This document shows, one piece after another, positions 1 through 8,488 of a stretch of 16,150 nt of DNA. The DNA comes from Ichthyophonus hoferi (taxonomy: Eukaryota; Opisthokonta; Ichthyosporea; Ichthyophonida; Ichthyophonidae), in contig NAOQ01000027.1 of the NCBI GenBank assembly GCA_002751075.1, forward strand, positions 11,992 through 28,141, in the 5' to 3' direction. Position 1 is the first letter of the stretch; every line of letters begins with the position of its first letter. The notes beneath the pieces are model-generated. The model was not told the DNA's origin and did no database searches. It saw nothing but the letters and a program-made list of their open reading frames with translations. The position numbers and the translations under genes were made by a program.

Positions 1-114
1 ATAGTAGTATAGTATATATAATATATTACATATATTAGTATAGAATCGATCATTAAGTGGAGCTATGTTACTATGTAAATAAATACTATTATCAGTATCT
101 AGTGTGATTATGCA

Positions 115-570
115 TTTTTCCGATTTCTGAACGATTGAATAGTCTGAACACTGATTACTGTATATGAGTGTCAGCGAGGGACTAGTCATTACAATAACGA
201 TGTGATTATTACAAATATCTAATTAAATGCAAAGTATTTTTGTATGAACTGGGTGCGCCGAACTGTGGGAGGAATAACCGGGCGCTTTATTAATTATTGC
301 AGTTTACATTCATACTTGCTTTACTTTATCTTGATAATCCAATATTAATATCTCCTTTCGAGAATAGCTCTTTAGCTAGCAACCTCATTATTGTAACCTC
401 TCACGTGTTATAGATTGACAAATCAATCTATCAGGTTGAAAAATATTATGCAATTAAATCACTAATCAACTAACTAATTTTGAGCCATAATCATTGATTT
501 GCTTATTATCTGGGCTTCGATCGAACCTAGTTATTCTTCTGTGGTTAGCGATCTTGTAACACTGTATTAT
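115..570 (-). repeat. Dispersed repeat family, copy 1 (inverted, diverged)
   Basis: Read on the minus strand, this stretch matches the copies at 3930-4400 and 11330-11880 in the same order of blocks. Shared plus-strand blocks include CTGAACACTGATTAC near 147, CATTACAATAACGATGTGAT near 187, AAATGCAAAGTATTTTTG near 226, TATGCAATTAAAT near 447 and GATCTTGTAACAC near 550. The copies are clearly diverged, so the insertion is old. No reading frame survives. The element class is unknown. The left limit may lie outside the aligned part. Confidence 0.7.
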
Positions 571-866
571 TTCTCTCTTTCTGTCTCTCTGTCATGTATT
601 GGGTTTATCCTCTAGGGAAAACCGCTTAATTACTAGACTTCCTATAGGATCTTGATTGTACTGGTTTGACTATGTGTTTATCATTTGTACGTCAATAAAG
701 TGTAAATAGACCTACCGACGCAGGACGTCGTAAGCAGGGGCTTTTTTTTCTTTTCTAATTCCATATTGCTTGTTGAAGGTAGTTAAGATTATTACTTTCA
801 CTGATTGAAGAGGTGGAGGTATTTAAAAAGTTATAAACAATAGCTGACACTCACCTATCCATGCAG

Positions 867-1175
867 GTATTTCCTGAATGATAGTTATCGAACCGATCTG
901 TGCATCCAGTACCCTCCTCATTTGATTGCATTGGCCGCTCTGTACATGACAACCATCATCCAAGATTACGACAAACGATTGGACAATCAGAGGAAGGCTG
1001 AGACCAAAGCCTGGTTTGCTGATCTGAATGTAGATCTACAGCAGGTATGATATATAATTAGGTGGTTGAGAGTGACTACTGTTACTATGGTTACTGTTAT
1101 TGGTTATTACTACTGTGTTGTTGTTATTATTGCTATTGCTATTACTGTTTTAATATTATTATTGTTGTTTGTGTT

Positions 1176-1231
<56 letters not shown>

Positions 1232-2794
1232 TAGTATTACTATTATTATTGTTGTTGTTGTTATAACATTGTTCTTTATTGATAAAATGCTGTGGAGCAA
1301 AAATCCCACCACTAGTTATCATGTATGTCGCCTGTTAAAAAAAAACTGTCCCTTAATGAAGAAAAACGTATATAGGCCTTTGATGAATTGAACAACTTAC
1401 AGGATCTATTCTTTGTAAATCATTGGTGTTACTATCCGATTAGAACCTAATTTAAACGTGATGCTACTAATCCATTGGTGGACTATACAATATAATAGCG
1501 TGACGGAATATTATATTCTTAGCTATATTGGCCAAATATTCCTGTGTACATATAAATTGTTATAAGTAAATACGAATACTATTAGTTATAGGCTTATGTA
1601 ATTATTCAAAAAAAAAATATGGTGTGATTCTACTAATATTTATTGACAATGATAATAAACAAAAATATTACAATTATTCCAATAAAACTTTTATCCAATC
1701 GCAGCCCTCCGGGGGATAAACCTAATAAAGTATTTGTTGTTTATATGGTTTCTCCCTATTAGCCTATGTGATTCCCTTGTTAACCATTAGTTTGTTGTCC
1801 CTTATTTATCTAACCAGATCCTAGATATCTGTAAATCTATGTTTGAAATGTATCGTCTATGGGATGAATACTCATTGGTTCTCATTAAATGTAAGATGTT
1901 TGATTGCTTTGACTTACTTCTCTCCCTCTCACTCTCCTCCTTCTTCTTCTATCCTTCTTTCTTTCTCTCCCCCTTTTTCTCTGTTCTACTTCTGATTACT
2001 GTGGCTGTGGCTAGGACTGTAACATCTTTGTTCTAATTTTTTAGTGTAAAATCTATATTTCTACAAGTATTTGTATGATTAATCTTTGATTCATACTAAT
2101 AGAATCGATTAACTTGATTGGTCTACAACTGATGTTTGAGCAATGATATATTAGAGTATAATCTATGTTTTCTGTCTCATGAAAGCTGGACTTTACAAAA
2201 TAAAAAAACAATGGTAATGTTAATTTGAAAATGTTGTAGACAAAAAGATTGCAGCCCTAACTGTCCAGATTTATTTTGTATTTAAAAATAATATTTCTGG
2301 ACACAATTTATCAATCATCTTAAAATTTTAATTATCTGTCTAATGAGATTATGGTCTTAGGTATTGATGCAATCACATATATTTCTCGGTGTATATAGCT
2401 ACGGATATACTCGTACTTTTACATCCATGCTATCATACTGTTATACTATAATACCATTACACTACCATACTGTTCTACTATCACACTAATATACTATCAT
2501 ACTATTCTACTCCTATACTCTAGTACCATTACACTACCATACTGTTCTACTATCACACTAATATACTATCATACTATTCTACTGCTATACTATAATACCA
2601 TTACACTACCATACTGTTCTACTACCACACTAATATACTATCATACTATCCTACTATCATGCATACATACATACATACACACATACGTCCCTGTACATAC
2701 ATATACAGTTATCCTGCGGAAGCTTCCCCGACCTACAGCTGCCCCTTCCATGTCTAAACAAGCCTCTCCATCACCACATCATCGCCGCCTATAA
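867..2794 (+). CDS. CCNC: Cyclin C, 3' part (three visible exons)
   Basis: Cyclin C binds CDK8/CDK19 in the Mediator kinase module in the nucleus. Visible coding exons are 867-1044, 1818-1890 and, less surely, 2739-2794. The first completes a Trp codon split by the intron and reads (W)YFLNDSYRTDLCIQYPP, then HLIALAALYM. This matches the second cyclin box of cyclin C (human WRIVNDTYRTDLCLLYPP). It ends with AWFADLNVDLQQ, and exon 1818 continues ILDICKSMFEMYRLWDEYS, like human WFAELSVDMEKILEI..LYEQW. Splice signals are CAG|G...CAG|GTATGA, CCAG|ATC...AAT|GTAAGA and ACAG|CTG. The phases agree at every junction. Between the cyclin-box helix (TTIIQDYDKR) and AWFADL there are about eleven extra residues relative to the human protein. 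The first cyclin box and the start codon lie left of the window. The identity is firm; the 3' end is less certain. Confidence 0.9.
1045..1817 (+). other. CCNC: Cyclin C intron with long TTA-rich tract
   Basis: This 773-base intron has donor GTATGA and acceptor AACCAG. Its left half (1073-1264) is a degenerate TTA/TTG/TAC trinucleotide field that stays open in several frames only because the repeat lacks stops in those frames. The rest is AT-rich sequence in which no gene or repeat copy was recognised. Confidence 0.8.
1180..1230 (+). repeat. (TTA)n microsatellite
   Basis: About 17 uninterrupted TTA units form the core of a longer imperfect trinucleotide region (1073-1264) in a cyclin C intron. 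Long Ile or Leu runs in the overlapping reading frames come from this repeat and are not proteins. Confidence 0.97.
1913..1993 (+). repeat. Polypyrimidine tract in the cyclin C intron
   Basis: An almost pure C/T stretch of about 80 bases starts some 20 bases after the donor at 1890. The preferred acceptor is at 2739, so the tract does not serve it. It could instead feed acceptor-like AGs at 2016 or 2044, or simply be a degenerate microsatellite able to form triplex DNA. Confidence 0.8.
2429..2660 (+). repeat. Two-level minisatellite: 8-base units in a 72-base period
   Basis: The tract can be cut throughout into 8-mers of the form ACTnnnnT (ACTATCAT, ACTGTTCT, ACTAATAT, ACTATTCT and variants). 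Nine successive 8-mers form a 72-base unit. ACCATTAC recurs at 2453, 2525 and 2597, exactly 72 bases apart. There are nearly three full units, preceded by a partial one. It lies in the last cyclin C intron, shortly before the presumed terminal exon. Confidence 0.95.
2661..2706 (+). repeat. CATA-rich simple repeat
   Basis: GCATACATACATACATAC and similar ACAT units directly follow the 72-base minisatellite. Confidence 0.8.
2739..2794 (+). CDS. CCNC: Probable last coding exon of cyclin C
   Basis: After a pyrimidine-rich acceptor (CTTCCCCGACCTACAG) the phase set by the donor at 1890 is kept. It reads S-A-P-S-M-S-K-Q-A-S-P-S-P-H-H-R-R-L and then TAA. The block is much richer in G+C than its surroundings. 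A short Ser/Pro/Lys-rich tail takes the place of the PKPxP tail that animal cyclin C has after its last helix. Other acceptors at 2016 (GGCTAG) and 2044 (TTTTTTAG) would give an immediate or nearly immediate stop. The exon therefore rests on phase, composition and tail character, not on direct similarity. No canonical AATAAA follows closely. An ATAAAT lies near 2872. Confidence 0.55.
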
Positions 2795-3134
2795 TCGTTA
2801 GCTGCTTAAACAACATAAAGCGACTATAACTATAACTAGATGTTAGATAGTATGTCGGGGATGATGTTGCATAAATAAGAGTGGTGTTCAAGACTGCGAG
2901 CTGGTACGAAAAAGGCGATACTTATTACTTTTGAATGTGACTAAGCCCTAGTCTTAGGATAAAGCTAAGTTTAGGGGAGTGTACCACAAGTAATCAAGCT
3001 CCTGTTAGTGACGGCATTGTAAATTAGTAATGTCACCATTTAGCAAATGTGAGTCATTTGTCTGATGTAGAGAAATGTGGTAAGATTTATTTGTGGTAGC
3101 TGAAATTTATTCATATTGTTACTCTACCTTTATC
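2795..3134. other. Convergent intergenic stretch
   Basis: This lies between the presumed end of cyclin C (+) and the end of the unrecognised minus-strand frame. It contains the two minus-strand AATAAA signals at 3086-3091 and 3106-3111. I see nothing else that can be named. Confidence 0.6.
3106..3111 (-). terminator. Poly(A) signal for the minus-strand frame
   Basis: AATAAA on the minus strand lies 24 bases behind the TAA of the 106-residue frame. A second AATAAA is at 3086-3091. Confidence 0.45.
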
Positions 3135-3455
3135 TTATCTTATGTTGACCACAAGAAAGATATATAAACAGGTCTCAGACGGGTTTTGAAGAGGTTGAAT
3201 TGATTCTGTAATGCTAGTGTACAGGGTGAATATTTGATAAAGCACTTGAGCCTCTATCTCATCTATAGCTACTGCAGTTATGGTAGAAGATATTCTACAT
3301 TGATTGTGATATACTAGGCATACCACTGTTGATAAAAACAATGCATCATAATCTACGCTGCTTGGATGGAAATTATTTACTAAAGCTGTATCCATATTCA
3401 CTCTAGCCCCAATAGGATCACTTAATTTTTGAATTATGTTGGAAGATGAATTCAT
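3135..3455 (-). CDS. Unrecognised 106-residue protein
   Basis: This is an uninterrupted ATG-to-TAA frame. I do not recognise the family. The protein starts MNSSSNIIQKLSDPIGARVN, is soluble-looking and of mixed composition, and has a likely amphipathic helix near residues 66-92 (AIDEIEAQVLYQIFTLYTSI). It shows no signal peptide and no membrane segment. Support for a real gene: a normal amino-acid mix in AT-rich DNA, and two AATAAA signals on the minus strand 24 and 44 bases behind the stop. An AG (AACTGCTAG) lies just before the ATG, so this may be the last exon of a longer gene with a 5' part to the right. It could also be a chance frame. It converges with cyclin C. Confidence 0.4.
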   Translation of the reverse strand: MNSSSNIIQKLSDPIGARVNMDTALVNNFHPSSVDYDALFLSTVVCLVYHNQCRISSTITAVAIDEIEAQVLYQIFTLYTSITESIQPLQNPSETCLYIFLVVNIR

Positions 3456-3819
3456 AGTGACTAGCAGTTAATAACAAATAATACATCTTAATTTATTAAA
3501 GGACTTTGAAAGTCAAGAGAAATGAGCCAGGGATTGGAGATTATGTTTTTATAGCTACATATGCTACCAAAATTACATGTAGTTAATCTCAAAATAGAAA
3601 AATCCGATAATCTAATAAATATTAGCGTATAACATCGTATTTGTTATGTATGTGATATTTACTGATTAATACATTTGCTGCTATGCGTGTATATTATTTA
3701 ATACTAATGAAGCCTAACTACATACTAATTACGTGAATATACAATATACAATACTAGATTGTTTTTTAATGAAACGATATATGGAGTGCATGTGACAGTA
3801 ACCTATATGATTACATGTG
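3456..3819. other. AT-rich stretch without recognised feature
   Basis: This is upstream of the minus-strand frame and left of the repeat nest. No reading frame, repeat copy or strong splice pair was seen. It may hold the promoter or 5' exons of the 106-residue frame. Confidence 0.5.
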
Positions 3820-4500
3820 TTAAGTGACTAGATTAGTACTAGAGAATTTGCAGTTGATGTTAGCAAAAAAACATATTGTTGGTATGGGTTACAAGATTGC
3901 TAGCTACAGATGAGTAAGAAGGTACGATCAAAGCCCAGTTAATAAGTAGATCAATTCTTGTCATGTGATGCAGCATTTGAACACTCTGACATCAACGAGG
4001 AAATCGGTTAATTCGCCATCTAAATAGGAACATGATAATATTTAAGTATTGTGGTAAGATCAGACAATTCTAGTTGATCTCTTTGACCTATCTTGAGTTG
4101 AATTATGTAATACGAATATTTATGATTGGCTCCATTTAAGTTATTGAACTTAGCAGCATTAGTGTTAACTAGAATGTTAGCGCTGGCGTTAAAACTAAGT
4201 ATGTAACAAAACAAAACTCAATAATAATGGTTCAGGCCATTCACACATATGTGGCCCCTGGCACACCCAGGTATATGCGGCAACCCTGTATGCCTGTTTA
4301 CAGGTACACTCACGCAAAAACCTTGCAGTCATTTAAGATTCGTTAGAAAATATCATAATACATACATATAGTCACATTATACAACACCCAATTGGGGTTT
4401 CCGAAGCCCGTGAACAAGTCACTAGAACTACCACAGATTACTATAGTAGGCATAGTGCCTGTAGACTGAACCTATAATAGTCTCTGTAATAAAAGTATTG
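3820..4500 (+). repeat. Dispersed repeat family, copy 2 (left arm of a large palindrome)
   Basis: Read on the plus strand, it aligns with 11290-11780: ACAAGATTGCTAGCTACAGATGA against ATAAGATTGTTAACTGCAAATGA, then AAGATCAGACAATTCT against TAGATCAGACAATTCT, then the TATCATAATACATA block. It also carries about 80 bases (4225-4305) missing from the copy near 11700 but present in the inverted copy near 5130-5215. Inside that part are small hairpins, CCTGGcacacCCAGG at 4257 and CCTGTTTACAGG at 4293. No coding frame is convincing. Confidence 0.75.
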
Positions 4501-4939
4501 TAACAGTTGGGTTGCACTTCATTTAAAAATAATTATGATTTCTTGGTGACATAGTGTAATGTCTTTGCACTGGTTGCAGCCAAGCATAAAGGTATATGCA
4601 GTCATGTTCCTCAGGGGTGGCGCCACAACCTTCCATAAGGCATCCAAAGAACTATATCTACATGATAGTTCTAATTAACTAGAAGCATTCCATTTAGTAA
4701 TAAAGATAAGAAGCGGTCTTCTCCATCTCGAGACAATAACTGCATTTACATTTATCGACAGGGAGATAAGTATCAACACTTGGATTCCTGACGGATCTGC
4801 TAAGTATATAATGATTGGATACAAGGATCAAAGAATAGTCATGGATCTGAATCAAAATCATATTTGATCAACTTTGACCTTGAGTAATAAATTAATCTTG
4901 CTATTATTATTTAAATCACAAGACATCGATTCCAGACCC

Positions 4940-5640
4940 AACAACTTGTAAACAATTATAGCAATCTGTGATAGTTCTGGCGACTTGTCCACAGGCTTTA
5001 GAGTCCCCAATTGAGTCTTTTATAATAAGACTATATTTATCTGTGTATGTATTATGATATTGTTTAACAAATCTTAAATGAATAGAGTTTTGTATGTTGT
5101 GAATGTATTCGCTTTTTCTTATAGTGGTAGTGTACATGTACACAGGCATGCGAGGTTGCCCCCTATAACTGGGTATGTCAGGAGCTGCATATGTATAAGC
5201 GATCAGGCCTTCATTATGGTTTTTGGTTTTCTTTTATACTTTATTACAGCGGGTGTTATTTTTCGGTTAGCACCCGGATCACCCTGCCCTGTTCAATAAT
5301 TTAAATGGAACTAATAACTTTTCTTATTGGCTAATATACAAGTCATGAAAGATAACAGTGACCCGCTATGAAGGTCTGATCCTATCTCGATAAGACTGCT
5401 TGTCCTTATCTAAATGACTCATTAGCCGATTCACCAATGTAAGTACTTGCAAACTATGTATCGACAAAATCAACTTGAACTATGTGTTCATTCAGAGTTA
5501 AGGATTTGTAACACCCATTAACACTAGAATCAATCACCGTGAAACAATAAGCTGACAATAACTAATCAGCACTCAATCAGAGGAGTGCAGTTGAAAGACT
5601 TTACTGATAAGGGAATTGTATTCTCAAGAGGCCTTGTTAC
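4940..5640 (-). repeat. Dispersed repeat family, copy 3 (right arm of a large palindrome)
   Basis: The reverse complement follows copy 2 block by block. ATAGCAATCTGTGATAGTTC at 4959 pairs with 4418-4445, CCCCAATTGAGT near 5007 with the CCCAATTGGGG near 4387, GTATTATGATATTG at 5048 with 4348-4362, and ACAGGCATGCGAGGTTGCC near 5142 with 4280-4300. Beyond the arm it continues into the left part of the family: ACTAGAATCAATCACCGTGA near 5523 matches the reverse complement of 11180-11195. The arms meet near 4700. Reading frames here are remnants or chance. Confidence 0.75.
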
Positions 5641-5861
5641 CCATGCCTGAATCCGCCTAATTAATGAATTAGGTTACTTCTAAGTGCTTGATTACCATTT
5701 ACTTTACCTGTCACTGACTAAATATTATTAGAAATATTTAATAATCCTATAGGATTGTGGAGTGCTAGACATCTACCCAGGAAAACGATGATGATAAAAA
5801 TATGTAAATACAAGCACTAACATTATAATGCATATAAAAATGTTCAAAAAATTATGGTAAG

Positions 5862-6235
5862 ATACAACTAACTAGACAGAGGATATTAAAGATAGTGGTA
5901 GTTATTGTGTATCAATGCAAAGCAACTATGGATCTATTGGCTTGTAAAAGTGAACGTCTAATTAATCTAGCAATTAATTCGAATACCTTTTTAAGGAATT
6001 GAGTGTCTTTATTTCATTCACATTATTCTTATGAACCATTTCCCAATTAGTGGAGGTTTTCATCAGCACTCCTTCAATTGATTGTTGATTAATTACTATG
6101 AGTTTATTGATTCTTAGTGACTGATTCTAGTATTATATAATTGATAACGGGAGTTGTCAGATCTGATATCGACCTTTCATAACTTGAATGACAATGGCAG
6201 AATTAATTTATTGAACAAGGTCATACAATTCCATA
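5862..6235 (+). repeat. Dispersed repeat family, copy 4 (left part only)
   Basis: It runs parallel to 10907-11290 over its whole length. Examples are AGATACAACTAACTAGACAG against AGATACAAATAACTAGATAG, CTATGGATCTATTGGCTTGT (identical), TTAATCTAGCAATTAAT (identical), GTGACTGATTCTAGTATT against the same, and GAGTTGTCAGATCTG against GAGTTGTTAGATCTG. Many single differences and small gaps mark it as old. Its left end abuts the left part of inverted copy 3, giving a head-to-head arrangement. Confidence 0.88.
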
Positions 6236-6292
6236 CAAGCATATTTTGATTGAATAGCAATAATTTTAAATTAGTTATTGATCCAATTATAT

Positions 6293-6331
6293 CAACGCTT
6301 GGATCAAAGCTATAATTGATCAACTACGTTG
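6293..6331. repeat. Nested hairpin
   Basis: CAACG (6293-6297) pairs with CGTTG (6327-6331). Inside it GATCAA (6302-6307) pairs with TTGATC (6316-6321). It lies just right of repeat copy 4 and could mark an element end. Confidence 0.4.
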
Positions 6332-6478
6332 TAACAGGTAGGTATTCTTTAGTAAAAACATGGAGAGATATATATTTACATAGTCAGATCATTGTATATC
6401 ATTGCATTGCATAGTACGTATTAATTACACCCGACTATATATTACGGTATTATAAGCATAATTTATGTATATACGCAG

Positions 6479-6550
6479 GGCCACTCAAGGATTTCGGTGT
6501 TGTATTTTGACAAATTATTTGGCGTTTTGGAGGACTACAATCGTATACAA
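6479..6550 (+). CDS. Isolated exon-like block (24 codons), gene unknown
   Basis: It is flanked by an acceptor (TATATACGCAG) and a donor (CAA|GTATGTAGG). Its 72 bases are an exact multiple of three and open in frame 1, reading GHSRISVLYFDKLFGVLEDY and then NRIQ. The block has visibly more G+C than the AT-rich DNA around it and a natural amphipathic-helix look. No partner exon was found within about 2 kb on either side. It could be an exon of a gene with very long introns, a stranded fragment of a broken gene, or chance. I do not recognise the family. Confidence 0.3.
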
Positions 6551-6721
6551 GTATGTAGGTATAAATAAATCAATAATTGAATACCGATTTTTGGCACTTA
6601 CCAATAATTAATAAAGGCCGGCTATGAAAGAATATTTTAATATTAATTAACCAATAAAAAGATAGATTTCCAAATAAAAAGCAATAGAAAGTATATATCC
6701 CCATATGGTTAAATGTTGGAT

Positions 6722-7345
6722 TCGTCTTTACACTTAATCATGTATTGTCTTTTATTATAGTTATTAGAATTTATTAACTTTTTTATTGTATGCAATAAAT
6801 ATTAATTTTACTTAACACGTCTAGGTATAGTCTAGCAATACAAAATTAAATTATATATATATATATTAGTAGCAGCAGTATAGGCGCCTAAATACTGATC
6901 GGCATTCCTAATCATTTCCACAAGGGAGGGGATTTGTTTAAATTTATAGAGGCTATAGAGTCTATCGGGGCCGTGTCTCATTGGGGCACAAATCAATGGT
7001 ATAAAACGAAGAGCCCTGGTTAAAAAAAAAAGCATCAGATTCATCTTTACACCCAAGCATGTATTGTTTTTTATTATAGTTATTAGAGTCTCAACCTTTT
7101 TATTGCGTACAATAAGTAGTAATTTCCGCAAAAAAATCTATATTTAGTTTAGTTATATAAAACATAATTATGTCTATCTATATATAAATATATATATATA
7201 TATATATTAATAGCATTATTGAACATCCTCCCTATCATTTCTCCAACTTGGCTTGTTGAAATGTGATGGTCTATTGAGTATATAAGGGCCGTGTCTCATT
7301 GGAGCACAAATCAATGGTATTAAAAGAAATGGAGAGCACTGGTTC
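6722..7345. repeat. Tandem duplication of a 318-base unit
   Basis: Two units, 6722-7037 and 7038-7345, repeat the same series of blocks at a spacing of 318-319 bases. CTTTACACTTAATCATGTATTG at 6726 answers CTTTACACCCAAGCATGTATTG at 7045. The series then continues with TTTTATTATAGTTATTAGA, a (TA)n run, and GGCCGTGTCTCATTGG with CACAAATCAATGGTAT at 6970 and 7288. The middle third has diverged strongly and the ends are well kept. A 99-residue minus-strand frame (6832-7131) covers unit 1, but its counterpart in unit 2 is not kept open, so I do not call it a gene. Confidence 0.9.
7188..7208. repeat. (TA)n microsatellite
   Basis: A near-perfect TA run in the second unit of the 318-base duplication. 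The first unit has a shorter run at 6853-6867. Confidence 0.85.
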
Positions 7346-8488
7346 AAATAAAACATGGAATGATTTACCTAATAAGGATACACATAACACCTATTTTTAA
7401 ACTATAAACATATTTAAAAAATCAATTAATAAGCCTATGTCTGTTTAAAAAGATAATAAAATCATATTGTAATGTGTATTAAGATGTGTTTTTAAAAAAA
7501 TTCCAATATAGAGCTGACATATATAAAATTGTAATAAAAAATGTAAATTATCTTATCAAAAACACTTTTGTTGTCCAATACCAGTACATGTAGCTTAAAA
7601 TTAAGTAATCAGGGGGAAAACAATAAAGTTCACCAATTGAACAAAACCATCTACCCTATAACAACCCGCAAGACCAATTTTCAATTGTCTATTGTTACAG
7701 CCAATGTTTATTTTTTATTTTTTATGTATCTAGATATAGTATTATAGATATAGCTACATATAGTATTATATGTATATATATGTATATATAACTAGATGGA
7801 ATTTATTACTATTGTACTATACTGTAGTTATAATTATTGCTTTTGTATTTATTAAGTAGGTTTTTCTTTTTATTTATGTGTTTTTATATTTGTTTGTTGT
7901 TGTATTTATTATATACAAATAAATATATAACACACCTTCATCCATGCTTGTGTGTGGTTGCTTGGCATGAAGGGTGACCTAATAACAAGTTATATTTAAT
8001 AGTCCTATGCCCTATGGATTTATCTTGTATTATTATAATTATTATTTACACTCTATTCTACTATTTTTTTGGTTGAGACATCTGTTCTTATTTAACTTAT
8101 AAACATTATTCATCCTCTTTTTTTCACGTACTAAAATCATTCACTAGCCTTAGGTATTAATTAATACCCGCTCTAGTTTATCACTATAAGTATTATTCTA
8201 ACAATTATATCAGGTATAGCATTATATTACATAATTTTTTTTTTTCAGTATACAAGATATATGTTATGTTATACTATCTTTACTTACTCCATTCCCTTTT
8301 TCCATCGTTGTCTATGTTAAAACATTTAAACAATATTATTAATTACTACTATTACCACCAAACCATATTTATTACTATCCTAATTGCCACGTATTTTTCA
8401 TCATAATTACACCTTATACCCTAATCTCTATTTATATATTATATACAACATTCAAAGGAGGTTCGAGGTTTTTTTTCTCATTGGTTTT
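7346..8488. other. AT-rich upstream region of SDHD
   Basis: There are no coding exons I can support. It contains poly-A/T runs, TA-rich tracts (7735-7795), an imperfect inverted repeat around 7937-7973 (CTTCATcCATGC ... GCATGAAG), and one very strong acceptor-like site at 8234-8248. The SDHD promoter must lie here. No TATA box or other motif stands out against the AT-rich background. Confidence 0.5.
8234..8248 (+). promoter_or_regulatory. Strong splice-acceptor-like site, possible 5'UTR exon of SDHD
   Basis: A run of about twelve T followed by CAG is a textbook acceptor, 241 bases before the first SDHD ATG. If used, SDHD would have a noncoding first exon further left. The matching donor could not be picked out, so this is inference. 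Confidence 0.3.

Noticed and set aside
1062-1391. Open frames rich in Ile, Leu or Asn on both strands.
   Set aside because: They are translations of the TTA microsatellite, which lacks stops in those frames. They lie in a cyclin C intron.
4020-4214. 64-residue minus-strand frame.
   Set aside because: It lies in repeat copy 2 and is not kept open in the other copies.
4916-5149. 77-residue minus-strand frame.
   Set aside because: It lies in an old repeat copy, and the matching frame in the opposite arm is interrupted.
6479-6550. Resemblance of YFDKLFGVLEDY to the first helix of ribosomal protein P0.
   Set aside because: The pattern YFxKLxxxLExY is short, and the conserved block that follows it in P0 is not found downstream.
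6832-7131. 99-residue minus-strand frame with IPLICAPMRHGP.
   Set aside because: It spans the first unit of a tandem duplication. The second unit does not keep the frame beyond the short shared block, and there is no start, splice or poly(A) support.
7340-7400. TWNDLPNK on the plus strand, like the WNxLP motif near the end of some LINE reverse transcriptases.
   Set aside because: It is only eight residues, with no reverse-transcriptase sequence upstream. In 16 kb of DNA this is easily chance.
7930-7980. Minus-strand exon-like piece (AG|GTCACC...GATGAAG|GTGTGT).
   Set aside because: It is too short and has no partner exons. The sequence is better described as an imperfect inverted repeat.
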